Source: Gimesia algae (GTDB lineage Bacteria; Planctomycetota; Planctomycetia; Planctomycetales; Planctomycetaceae). From it: DNA of 64,000 nucleotides. The notes below the pieces were generated by a model. That model saw nothing but the letters and a program-made list of their open reading frames with translations, did no database searches and was not told the DNA's origin. Below, piece after piece: positions 1-8,231 of this stretch (its first letter is position 1; each line of letters opens with the position of its first letter). The position numbers were made by a program, and so were the translations under genes. The stretch is taken from the NCBI RefSeq assembly GCF_007746795.1, contig NZ_CP036343.1:186001-250000 (forward strand). Direction: 5' to 3'.

Positions 1-152
1 GCCAGAACCAGCAGTACCTTAGGACGAAACAACAGGCGGATCAATGACGAAGGGCTGAACAGGGAAGGCGTTTCTTCCCCCGTTTCCACTTCTTCTTCGA
101 CCACTTTGACCTTCTTTTTGGCCGGTCGTTTTTTGCTGGTTTTTCGACTCAT
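1..152 (-). CDS. N-terminal part of an FtsQ-like cell-division protein (cut by window edge)
   Basis: Only the first 50 codons are present; the ATG is at 150-152 and the frame runs open off the left edge. The visible N-terminus is very rich in lysine and arginine, then has an acidic stretch, and ends in a hydrophobic run that looks like the start of a membrane segment. That is the layout of a short cytoplasmic tail before a single transmembrane helix, as in FtsQ/DivIB. It lies downstream of ddl on the same strand, where ftsQ commonly sits in division and cell-wall clusters, although a 213-bp gap separates them. The FtsQ label rests on this context and the tail; no POTRA domain is visible. Another bitopic membrane protein is possible. 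Confidence 0.5.
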   Translation of the reverse strand, partial: MSRKTSKKRPAKKKVKVVEEEVETGEETPSLFSPSSLIRLLFRPKVLLVL

Positions 153-365
153 GTGCTCTGGTTTAGCGTTGACCTTTGACAAATCATCGGGCTGCGAATC
201 GCAGTGGATCGGGGTAGACTGTATCCAGTCTGACAGGGCACAGTCTGAAGGCATCTGCGCACAGTCTCTGTATTATGATTATCGCAAATTGAAGTGGACT
301 GTGTTGCGACACTCACTGAAAAAGAGGGGATTCCTCAGGGAATCATGCCGACTGGTGAGACTTTA

Positions 366-1328
366 TCAATTTTGCGGGCGGGTAGTGACTTTTTTCAGGC
401 AGTTGGCCAACGCCTGCTCACACAGTTCCCCAAAATCGAGACCCGCCTGAGTGGCTGCTTTGGGAACCAGACTGTGATCTGTAAAACCGGGAATCGTATT
501 CACTTCCAGAACCCAGGGCTGCTGGAAACGGTCTACCAGCAGGTCCACCCGCACAATGCCGGTTGTGCCCAGCGCCGTGCAGGCATTCGCACCCGTTTTG
601 ATAATAGACTGAATCACATTCGTTGGCAGATCGAATTCAAACAGGTATTGCGTCGAATCTTCAGTGTACTTGGCTTCATAGTCAAAAAATTCGTGAGGTG
701 TCACAATCTGAATCAGAGGCAGCACCTGATCGTCGACAACCGTCACCGTCCACTCGCTCCCTTTAATCGCTGATTCCAGGATCCCGAACGAATCGTAATG
801 GAAGCATCGTGCCAATGCCTGTGGTAACTCTTCGGGAGTTTTCACAATCGTCACACCCAGACTGGAGCCCTGAGCATCAGGTTTGACAACCAGGGGATAA
901 CCCATACTGCGGGCATGCTGCTGGATACGCCCGGCGTCGTCAGATTCGTGTATCAGCACATAAGAGGGCGTATTCACATTGTGTTGAATAAACCGTTCTT
1001 TCGAAGCTGATTTGCTGAAAGCCAGTTTCGAAGTGGCAGCGTCGCAGCCGGAGTAGGGGATGCCCAGTCGATCGAGCGTCGATTGAATCGTGCCATCTTC
1101 GCCATACGTTCCATGTAAAGCGATGAACACCACGTCGCAGCCGGTCCAGTCGAAACTGTCCAGATCTACCAGCGAAGGGTCCACGATCTTGACCTGATGT
1201 CCGCGCGATGAAAGAGCTAGTGCGACCGTCTCACCACTTTTGAGGCTGATCTCGCGCTCAGCCGATTCTCCACCTGAAAGAATCACTATGTTAAAAGTCG
1301 AAGAAGAATTCGTGTGTGAATCAGTCAT
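366..1328 (-). CDS. ddl: D-alanine--D-alanine ligase
   Basis: ATP-grasp ligase that joins two D-alanines for the peptidoglycan precursor, acting in the cytosol. At 320 residues it has normal family length. Visible signatures are the N-terminal GGESAERE segment (residues 19-26), HGTYGEDG (72-79, first D-Ala site), the ATP-grasp GSSLGV loop (154-159) and the C-terminal EVNTIPG metal-binding motif. An intact ddl supports peptidoglycan synthesis in this organism, which was once disputed for planctomycetes. The next gene on the strand looks like ftsQ, a common arrangement. The ATG at 1328 is used; the first ten residues are low complexity, so a slightly later start cannot be excluded. Confidence 0.95.
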   Translation of the reverse strand: MTDSHTNSSSTFNIVILSGGESAEREISLKSGETVALALSSRGHQVKIVDPSLVDLDSFDWTGCDVVFIALHGTYGEDGTIQSTLDRLGIPYSGCDAATSKLAFSKSASKERFIQHNVNTPSYVLIHESDDAGRIQQHARSMGYPLVVKPDAQGSSLGVTIVKTPEELPQALARCFHYDSFGILESAIKGSEWTVTVVDDQVLPLIQIVTPHEFFDYEAKYTEDSTQYLFEFDLPTNVIQSIIKTGANACTALGTTGIVRVDLLVDRFQQPWVLEVNTIPGFTDHSLVPKAATQAGLDFGELCEQALANCLKKVTTRPQN

Positions 1329-1502
1329 CGGGAAGCCTCCTTGCCGCCGTCCGCTGTAAAAAAATGATGCTGTTTTAGTAATCGATCAGCTGACTGTATT
1401 TTGAATCGCGGAATTTTAGCAATTCTAACCGAATCTGCAAACGTTGATTCTCTATCTCACCAAAATGTGAAGACGGGCAGTTTGCGAAGTATATGGAGAT
1501 GC

Positions 1503-3716
1503 CTATTGGAACAGCCGAATGGTTTTTCTGAGCTGCCGATATGCCTTTTTTCCCAGTGATTCAGGTGGCACTTTGATTTTGGCCTGCCCGGTCGAGTGAA
1601 TCAAAGGTTGTTCTGCCGGTGTTTGCAGCGTGACCATTGCCAGGTACGACGTACTGCTGAGCTGCTGTTTTCCTGAAGCATTTACTTCGGTGGTGAGTTC
1701 TTCGCGGTGTATCAGGTTGGGATGCAAATCATCCAGATCGATTTCCGCAATTTCCTGAACCGTACCCGTTAAGACGTTACCCGGGTATTCATCCAGCAGG
1801 ATGCGCACGCTCTGGCCGGGTTCGATAAATTCGACATGTTCCTGATCGACAATCAGTCGCGCCTGCAACTGCGCTGGATTGCCGAGCGAACACAGCCAGG
1901 TGCCCCGTTCCAGAAAGCAGTACCGGTTATCTGCATCAAAGGGGGAACCGGTCCAGGCGGGCAGATCGGCCTCCTCGTGGTTTGCTGCCTTTCGTGGTGC
2001 AGGAATCAATGTTCCTGTGATCGGCGCTTTCAGTGAGAGTCGACGCTGATCGGTTTGCCGCTGTTTCAGCTGGTCTTGGAGGTCAAGCCGTTGTTCCCGC
2101 GCTGTGGGGAGTTCCTGCTCTGCTTCCGGATCATCCAGCTGGCGACGTTCGAGGTTGGAAATGCGGAGCTCCTGTTCGTGGATCTGCCCGGTCAGCTTGA
2201 GAATGTCCTGCCGAATCTGTTCATTCGACAGCTCTGCGATCAAGGAACCCTGTTCAATCAGGGTTTGTGGCGTGGCCGTGGATTGAAGAAAACCGGGGGC
2301 GGTGACGTAGACGTGTTTGGCATTTTTAAGCTCGATCAGAGCAGGAGCCGAAATCCGGTGAGGCAGGGGAATCCACAGCAGGCCCGCCAGAAACAGCAGC
2401 ACGGCAGCAGAGCGAATGGTAAACCGCCGCCATTGGATCTGGCCCGCATTGGCATAGGTTCGAATTTCAATGGCAGCAGATTTCACAGGCACGATCAACA
2501 TTCCCATCAGCACAAAGGCTCCCATGACCTGTGCGATAATTTCCAGGCCGTAAGGTTCCAGAACATAATAACAGACGGTCAGAATGGCGAACACAATAAA
2601 CCAGCGATAAATCGCCGAGGCGATGCCGTACGCAAACAGAAAGCGTCTCAGCCGCCGGGGCTCCTTGAGCAGAGTCTCTGCTTTGTGACCGAAAAACCAG
2701 TGATGCAGCCGGTTGGAAACGATCGCCTGTGCCCGCTGTCGCAGGTTGGGTACTTCCAGCAGATCGAGCAGAATATAATAGCCGTCGTAGCGGAGCAGCG
2801 GGTTTCCATTCAGCAGCAGCGTATTTACCGAACAGACCACCACGATATTCAGGCAGAGTGAATGAAACAGTCCGGGATAGGAAAACCACCAGAGGAAAAC
2901 GCAGATGGCCGAGATCAACAGTTCCACAAAGATCCCGGCGGAACTTACGATGATCCGATGCCACTTATCGCGCATCGTCCAGGCATCGCTGACATTCACG
3001 TATAGACAGGGAATGAAGGCCAGCAGCATCACGCCCAATTCCCGGCACTCGCCTCCCAGCTGTTTGCAGGCGAGCGCATGCCCCAGTTCATGCACGATTT
3101 TGACCAGCGCCAGGCTGCAGGCCAGCAGCACCAGATTCCGCGCTTCGAAGAAGGTCGCGAATTCGGGAAGCTGGGTGATGACCGCGTCCAGATGCGTGCA
3201 AATCAATGCAATCGCAGATCCCATCAGCGTTAACGCCGCCAGTAGAAACAGGGGGGTAAAACAGATTGCGGTCCATGGTTGCAGCCAGTTCAGCAGGCGG
3301 TGTGGGTCGATGCCTCGAAAGCGGATCGCCAGCGGGTTCATCCAGCGCGCCCGCCTTGACTGCTGCTGTTTCTGCAACTGACGGTCCAGCAGGATTTCCC
3401 CCTGACCGAAGGCATCAGCGATGATCAGCCCGGACTGATGCAGCCGCGACAGGAATCCCTGCAGATGGGATGCCTGCAGTTTTTGAGGCAGAAAACGTTG
3501 TTCGTATTTTTTTCGAATGACGTCAAAGGAGGCCCGTCCGTCCAGTTGCTGCAGAATGAAATACTCCTCGTCGCGCAACTGATAATACTGCAGGGAGATC
3601 GGGTCTTTGATGCCCCAGTATTTTTTTCCACCAAACTGCAGCGGTTGGACGTGCAGGTCGGCCCGCATTCTCAGTCGCAGTGGCTGGTTCGAAAAGTCTT
3701 GAGGACCGAACGACAT
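1503..3716 (-). CDS. M50-type zinc metalloprotease fused to a HlyD-like adaptor domain
   Basis: 737-residue membrane protein. Residues about 15-115 resemble a PqqD-like winged-helix region. A hydrophobic segment near 150-172 precedes the zinc motif HELGH (H209, E210, H213), and a second site NGNPLLRYDGYY (about 303-314) supplies the aspartate typical of site-2 (M50) proteases. Further membrane segments follow up to about 460. The rest is a lipoyl/coiled-coil HlyD region with a periplasmic barrel. This architecture is known from putative peptide zinc metalloproteases and efflux fusions thought to process or export peptides. It starts 33 bp after the stop of the HlyD adaptor gene, so the two form one unit. 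No ABC transporter or substrate peptide is visible nearby. The protease call is firm; the substrate is unknown. Confidence 0.85.
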   Translation of the reverse strand: MSFGPQDFSNQPLRLRMRADLHVQPLQFGGKKYWGIKDPISLQYYQLRDEEYFILQQLDGRASFDVIRKKYEQRFLPQKLQASHLQGFLSRLHQSGLIIADAFGQGEILLDRQLQKQQQSRRARWMNPLAIRFRGIDPHRLLNWLQPWTAICFTPLFLLAALTLMGSAIALICTHLDAVITQLPEFATFFEARNLVLLACSLALVKIVHELGHALACKQLGGECRELGVMLLAFIPCLYVNVSDAWTMRDKWHRIIVSSAGIFVELLISAICVFLWWFSYPGLFHSLCLNIVVVCSVNTLLLNGNPLLRYDGYYILLDLLEVPNLRQRAQAIVSNRLHHWFFGHKAETLLKEPRRLRRFLFAYGIASAIYRWFIVFAILTVCYYVLEPYGLEIIAQVMGAFVLMGMLIVPVKSAAIEIRTYANAGQIQWRRFTIRSAAVLLFLAGLLWIPLPHRISAPALIELKNAKHVYVTAPGFLQSTATPQTLIEQGSLIAELSNEQIRQDILKLTGQIHEQELRISNLERRQLDDPEAEQELPTAREQRLDLQDQLKQRQTDQRRLSLKAPITGTLIPAPRKAANHEEADLPAWTGSPFDADNRYCFLERGTWLCSLGNPAQLQARLIVDQEHVEFIEPGQSVRILLDEYPGNVLTGTVQEIAEIDLDDLHPNLIHREELTTEVNASGKQQLSSTSYLAMVTLQTPAEQPLIHSTGQAKIKVPPESLGKKAYRQLRKTIRLFQ

Positions 3717-3749
3717 GGTGGCTGGAGTCGCTTTCTGAATCGATCGGGT

Positions 3750-4646
3750 TTATTTAATGATTAAGGAAGCCCGCATCCCCGGTTTCAGTTTGAGGTCCGG
3801 GTTTTCGATCTCGGCCCAGACGCGCGTCTGATTATTAACCGGATTGATTTCGGGACTGACAAAGGAAATTTTTCCCTGGAATTCCATGACCTGTTTCGTA
3901 CCGGGATTCACGATCAGGGTGACCGGGTGATTCATCAGATCCTGTTCCTGCAGTCGCGAGGCGTTGATCAGCCCTTCCGCCCGCAGTCGGTCGAGCCTGA
4001 GAATGCGTAGTACCGTATCACCGGGACGCACCCATTCGCCATCGCGGATCATTATCTGTACCACCATGCCTTTGATCGGGGAGACCACTTTCCGTCGCTG
4101 CACTGCCAGATTTGCAATCTGTTCGGCGTTTCGTTTCAGGCTGGCTTCCAGTTGAGTCGTCTTACGTTCTTCGGATGCCTGCTCGATTTCCAGTTCGGAT
4201 TTTTCCGCAGTCAGCTTCAGGCGATCCAGTTCGGTTTTGGAAATGCTCTTGGGATATTTTTTGATCGAGTCTTCGGCTCGCTGCAGTTCTGCGTTGGCGA
4301 CTTCATAAGCTTTCCGGGCAAAACGGAGATCGACATCATTGGTGGCTTTGAGTTGCGCCATTTCGTATTCCAGTTTGGCCTGCTGTAACAGGAGCATCGC
4401 TTCGGAATCTTCGATCTGGGCCAGCACCGCGCCTTTCTCGACCGTCATGCCTTCTTTGACTTTGATCGTATTGAGCTGGCCGACTTCCCGCGCAGGGACT
4501 TCGACTTCTTCAATCAGACTGACCAGTACCGAATCAATCTGCAATTCGGATGAGTCCGTCGATTTGTCGTCGGCAGCGATGAGGGGCTGCTGCAAACACA
4601 GTGACACGATGGTGAACAAAACAGGAATCGTGCTGGTGGCATTCAT
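3750..4646 (-). CDS. HlyD/RND-type periplasmic adaptor (membrane fusion protein)
   Basis: 298 residues with a Sec signal peptide (hydrophobic core to about residue 24), a biotinyl-lipoyl half-motif, a long charged coiled coil (about 80-170), the second lipoyl half and a beta-barrel ending near GMRASLIIK. Such adaptors bridge an inner-membrane pump and an outer-membrane channel. It is the first gene of a two-gene unit with the M50-HlyD fusion downstream, so it probably works with that protein rather than with an RND pump, which is absent here. Specificity cannot be read from the sequence. Confidence 0.88.
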   Translation of the reverse strand: MNATSTIPVLFTIVSLCLQQPLIAADDKSTDSSELQIDSVLVSLIEEVEVPAREVGQLNTIKVKEGMTVEKGAVLAQIEDSEAMLLLQQAKLEYEMAQLKATNDVDLRFARKAYEVANAELQRAEDSIKKYPKSISKTELDRLKLTAEKSELEIEQASEERKTTQLEASLKRNAEQIANLAVQRRKVVSPIKGMVVQIMIRDGEWVRPGDTVLRILRLDRLRAEGLINASRLQEQDLMNHPVTLIVNPGTKQVMEFQGKISFVSPEINPVNNQTRVWAEIENPDLKLKPGMRASLIIK

Positions 4647-4968
4647 GGTATTCCCTTCCTTCTCAGAGGAAATCAGCAGGAATGGATGAAGTTAAAGTCT
4701 GTAACAGTCAGGATAACCGTTAATTTACCGTAGTGAGCCTCTCATACCACATCCGCGTGGGGATGACCATCTTAATTGACGTGTCTCTGGGAGTTGTACG
4801 TGAAACGAGGCGGGGATCTACGGAGAACATTGTCAGAATACCCTATTTTTTGGCATCCTCAATTGAGAAGCGGTCAATGTGTGCGTTAAGATCGATCAGA
4901 GGATGACTTTCTCTGATGGTTAATACAACAGATTTTCACGAACTTTTTGTTGCCAGGTACCCGTTTTT
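4647..4968. other. divergent intergenic region, no gene seen
   Basis: 322 bp between the divergent HlyD adaptor (minus) and the Tat-exported propeller gene (plus). It should hold both promoters. I see no RNA gene, no long inverted repeat and no convincing -35/-10 pair. Confidence 0.5.
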
Positions 4969-6048
4969 ATGGATCAACGCTCCGCCTTCAACTCACGACA
5001 GACCGATTCCCGACGTGCCTTTTTGAAAACCGCCAGTGCGGCTGTCGCAGGCAGTTTTTTTGCGCCTGCCATTCTCGGCGCAGAAGACAAAGCGGGCAGC
5101 AAGCCGCCGGTCCTGGGCGAAGGGGCATTTCAATATGAAGCGATCCATAACTGGGGTGACATTCCCAAACATATCCAATGGGGTGAGACGCATGGCGTGT
5201 GCGTCGATTCCGCCGGGCTGATTTATATCAAGCATCGTTCGAAAACCAAAACACCCATGGATGCAATTGTGGTCTTTGACCCGGCTGGAAAGTTCGTCCG
5301 CTCGTTCGGCAAGGAATATCATGGCGGCGGACACGGGATTGATGTGCGCAAAGAAGGCAGCGACGAATTTTTGTATCTCTCCGATACGAAGCATGGCGTC
5401 GTGGCAAAAACCAGTCTGACCGGCGAAGTCGTCTGGACGATCGGGCGACCTGCCGCTCCCGAACATTATAAAGATACAAAGCAGCGTTACAGTCCCACAA
5501 ATATTGCTTTCGCTCCTGACGGGGGATTTTATGTCGGCGATGGTTATGGTTCTCACTTTATCCACAAGTATACCAAAGAGGGGAAACCCGAATTTTACTG
5601 GGGCGGAAGTGGAACCGAACCTGGAAAAATGAAAACGCCGCATGGGATGTGGCTGGATGTACGGGACGGTACACCCAAGATTGCGGTCTGCGACCGGGCC
5701 AATCATCGTCTGCAGTATTTCTCGCTCGATGGAAAACATCTGGGTTTTGTCAATACAGTCAGCTTTCCAGCCGATATTGATATTCAGGGTGACATCATGG
5801 TCGTCTCCGACCTGCACGCGCGAGTCACTTTGTTTGATAAGCAGAATAAAGTCATCACACATCTGGGATACGATCAGGACTGGACGAACAAAGTCCTGGA
5901 TGGATTCAAAGTACGTACGCAGCCTGAAACCTGGCAGGCCGGCCGATTCGTCCACCCGCACGATGCCTGCTTCGATCAGGAGGGGAACCTCTTTGTCACC
6001 GAATGGGTTTCAGTCGGACGCGTCAGTAAGTTGAAGAAACTGAGCTAA
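4969..6048 (+). CDS. Tat-exported NHL-repeat / six-bladed beta-propeller protein
   Basis: 359 residues. The N-terminus has a twin-arginine signal (SRRAFLKTASAAVAG) ending near residue 38, so the folded protein is exported. The mature part shows repeated propeller blades with segments such as HGVCVDSAG, YVGDGYGS, TPHGMWLDV and VCDRANHRLQ, typical of NHL/6-bladed propellers of the peptidyl-amidoglycolate-lyase-like group. No catalytic set can be assigned safely, so the substrate is unknown. The small gene at 6110 follows 61 bp downstream on the same strand. The ATG at 4969 places the Tat motif correctly; the ribosome site is weak. Confidence 0.85.
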   Translation: MDQRSAFNSRQTDSRRAFLKTASAAVAGSFFAPAILGAEDKAGSKPPVLGEGAFQYEAIHNWGDIPKHIQWGETHGVCVDSAGLIYIKHRSKTKTPMDAIVVFDPAGKFVRSFGKEYHGGGHGIDVRKEGSDEFLYLSDTKHGVVAKTSLTGEVVWTIGRPAAPEHYKDTKQRYSPTNIAFAPDGGFYVGDGYGSHFIHKYTKEGKPEFYWGGSGTEPGKMKTPHGMWLDVRDGTPKIAVCDRANHRLQYFSLDGKHLGFVNTVSFPADIDIQGDIMVVSDLHARVTLFDKQNKVITHLGYDQDWTNKVLDGFKVRTQPETWQAGRFVHPHDACFDQEGNLFVTEWVSVGRVSKLKKLS

Positions 6049-6109
6049 TCATCCCGCTGATCAGAATCGTTTTACTCGCCGTATTATTATTCAACCCGTT
6101 TGGAACCAG

Positions 6110-6643
6110 ATGAATTTTTCACACGAGTTCGATGAACAGCGTTTCTTCGAAATATGGACCGCGGTACGGATTGAGCGTCCCGTAAATTTTTCCCTGTTTA
6201 CGTTCGGCGATCAGAAGCTGCCTTATTATCTGGTTTGTGGAGCCGCGGAGAGTGGTTCGACGGTCACGATCCGTAAAGGGGAAGTCAGTATCACCCGCCC
6301 GATGATCATTACCCCCGATCGCATGGAGCCGGAGTTTCGCAATTTCTTCGAAGAACAGGAAGAAGCCGACCTGGCCGCCTTTCTGCTATCGCGGACCGCT
6401 GGGTTTTCGAATCTGAAATTCGCCAATACCAGCGGCCCCGAGCGAATTGTGAGCGACAGCATTGAAGAAGCGGTCGCCAAACTGAATCGCCAACTGGACG
6501 ATGAAGAGGAAGAACACGTTGCGATTCTGAGTGCCCCGCCCGGCATGGGAGGCATCGCGGTGATGCGTTATGCGGCGGAGCGGGTCTGGGAAAGTGCACC
6601 CGGAAATATCCAGGAATTACGCGAACGTGGTTTTCTGAATTGA
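6110..6643 (+). CDS. uncharacterised acidic 177-residue protein
   Basis: I do not recognise a family. The protein is soluble, without signal peptide or membrane segment. The N-terminal half has alternating hydrophobic strands; residues about 85-145 are strongly acidic and helical, with a DDEEEEH cluster. It follows the Tat propeller gene by 61 bp on the same strand and may share its transcript. The ATG at 6110 is preceded by a GGAA element. Its length, clean frame and ordinary composition support a real gene. Confidence 0.7.
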   Translation: MNFSHEFDEQRFFEIWTAVRIERPVNFSLFTFGDQKLPYYLVCGAAESGSTVTIRKGEVSITRPMIITPDRMEPEFRNFFEEQEEADLAAFLLSRTAGFSNLKFANTSGPERIVSDSIEEAVAKLNRQLDDEEEEHVAILSAPPGMGGIAVMRYAAERVWESAPGNIQELRERGFLN

Positions 6644-6659
6644 ACGTAACCGGGGCACA

Positions 6660-8231
6660 TTACTTCGGGATGCGATTCAGAGTGTAGTAAGCGTTCGGAT
6701 GCAGCAGAGACTGACCATCCTGACTTTTAACCCCTTCTGCGTTGAGTTCATGGACATACAATGCGCGCAAACCTTTGACTTTGAGGTTTGCCTTCAAACC
6801 ATCATCCGAAATCGTGATGCTCTCAATTTCAAGGTGACGCGGCAGAATTTCATCGCTGCCGTAGGAAGAGTGATACGTGTAGGTGTAGCTCTGCAGCTTG
6901 TAAGACTTAGGATCTGCAGCTGTCTTGCGGTCGACCGGTTTGGTGAAGACCAGTTCGAAACCCTCGGGTTGTGCCCGCATCTCCTTGATTTCAAACGGCA
7001 TTTTTTTCGTCCAGACCAGTCGCTGTAGTCCATAGGAGGCAGTCCCCAGACTGCTCCAGCCCCGATTGGTCAGGCCGACAAACATACTGCCGTCGGTTCC
7101 CTGAGCCATCCGAAGTACTGCGGAAGCGAAGCCGCTGCGAAAAGGGAAGCAGGCCCCCTGGTATTCGCCGTCCACTTTTTCCAGAAAGACACGTTGGATA
7201 GAAGCCTGTGTAAATTCGCCGACAAAAAACTGACCATCGAAGGGACCGAATTTTCCGCCGCTGTCGTCGAGCATGATGTCGGTTGCCGACTGACCGGCTT
7301 TTTTATACGGGAACCAGACAGCAGGTGGCTTGAGTTGTGGCATCCGTTTGAGGGCTTCCGGGAAAGGCAGGCCGTTGGGGATTTCTTTGATGCCCTTCAC
7401 AGGTGAACCGGGAAGATTCATCGACGCCAGGGCTTCGACGTGGTGGAAGAACGCCCCTTCGCGCATGTGATGCAGTGAGTTGGTGGCGACCCAGTTTCCC
7501 TGCTGATCGGTGTAGAACACATCGCCGGCGCGGTTCACACCGAGTCCCGCTGGAGACCGCATGCCAGCACAGACGGGAATCAGTTCGCCTTCCGGAGTAC
7601 ACTTCATGCCCCAGCCGCGCCAGCGGCCTTGTGAAAAGCCCAGTGTCGGATCGGTGACCGCCCGCGATTTGTGTTCTTTCTTCAGCCCCAGTCCGATGTT
7701 TAATGTGAGCCACATGTTTCCATCGTGGTCGAGTACGGGGCCGTAAGCATATTCATGGTAATGACCGGTGACCCCCCAGCCTTTGGCGACGGTCAGATAT
7801 TCATCGGCGATGTCATCGCCGTCAGTATCGCGAATGCGCGTCAGTTCGCTACGTTGGACGGTGTAGAAAGCGCCGTCTTTATAGATCAGCCCCAACGGTT
7901 CATGCAAGGCTGTCGCGAAGCGTTTGTAGGTTACGTTTTTGGGAGGCTGTTCATACACGCCGTCCATGATCCAGATTTCCCCCTTGCGGATGGCGACGGC
8001 AATGCGATGATCATCGAGCACTGCGATGCCACTGACTTCCAGTACCAGGTCACCGGGGGCCGGCTTCCAGTTGGCGGCCCGCGATTCAGTTTGCGCTCGG
8101 GGCGTCATGATCGAAACGAGTCGGTAATAGTCCGCCTCACTCTCTGCAAAAACAGACTGAATGTCGCCAGCGCTGCCGGCCAATGTGATGCAAAGTAATG
8201 TCAATGTAAACAGGATCGCGCGTGTTACCAT
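6660..8231 (-). CDS. exported glucose/sorbosone-dehydrogenase-like beta-propeller
   Basis: 523 residues with a Sec signal peptide. The mature part resembles the PVC-type dehydrogenase propeller: LTRIRDTDGDDIADEY, GPVLDHDGNMWLTLN and RSPAGLGVNRAGDVFYTDQQGNW are typical blades with calcium-like DxDxDG motifs. The C-terminal about 100 residues form an immunoglobulin-like sandwich. It has no heme motif of its own. Its ATG overlaps the last codons of the upstream pentaheme cytochrome gene by 7 bp, which implies translational coupling and a shared task, probably periplasmic oxidation with electron transfer to the cytochrome. The substrate is unknown. Confidence 0.82.
   Translation of the reverse strand: MVTRAILFTLTLLCITLAGSAGDIQSVFAESEADYYRLVSIMTPRAQTESRAANWKPAPGDLVLEVSGIAVLDDHRIAVAIRKGEIWIMDGVYEQPPKNVTYKRFATALHEPLGLIYKDGAFYTVQRSELTRIRDTDGDDIADEYLTVAKGWGVTGHYHEYAYGPVLDHDGNMWLTLNIGLGLKKEHKSRAVTDPTLGFSQGRWRGWGMKCTPEGELIPVCAGMRSPAGLGVNRAGDVFYTDQQGNWVATNSLHHMREGAFFHHVEALASMNLPGSPVKGIKEIPNGLPFPEALKRMPQLKPPAVWFPYKKAGQSATDIMLDDSGGKFGPFDGQFFVGEFTQASIQRVFLEKVDGEYQGACFPFRSGFASAVLRMAQGTDGSMFVGLTNRGWSSLGTASYGLQRLVWTKKMPFEIKEMRAQPEGFELVFTKPVDRKTAADPKSYKLQSYTYTYHSSYGSDEILPRHLEIESITISDDGLKANLKVKGLRALYVHELNAEGVKSQDGQSLLHPNAYYTLNRIPK

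Noticed and set aside
2055..2861. A 268-residue plus-strand frame inside the M50 protease gene
   Set aside because: It lies wholly within the well-supported minus-strand gene and has shadow composition (rich in Gln, Arg and His).
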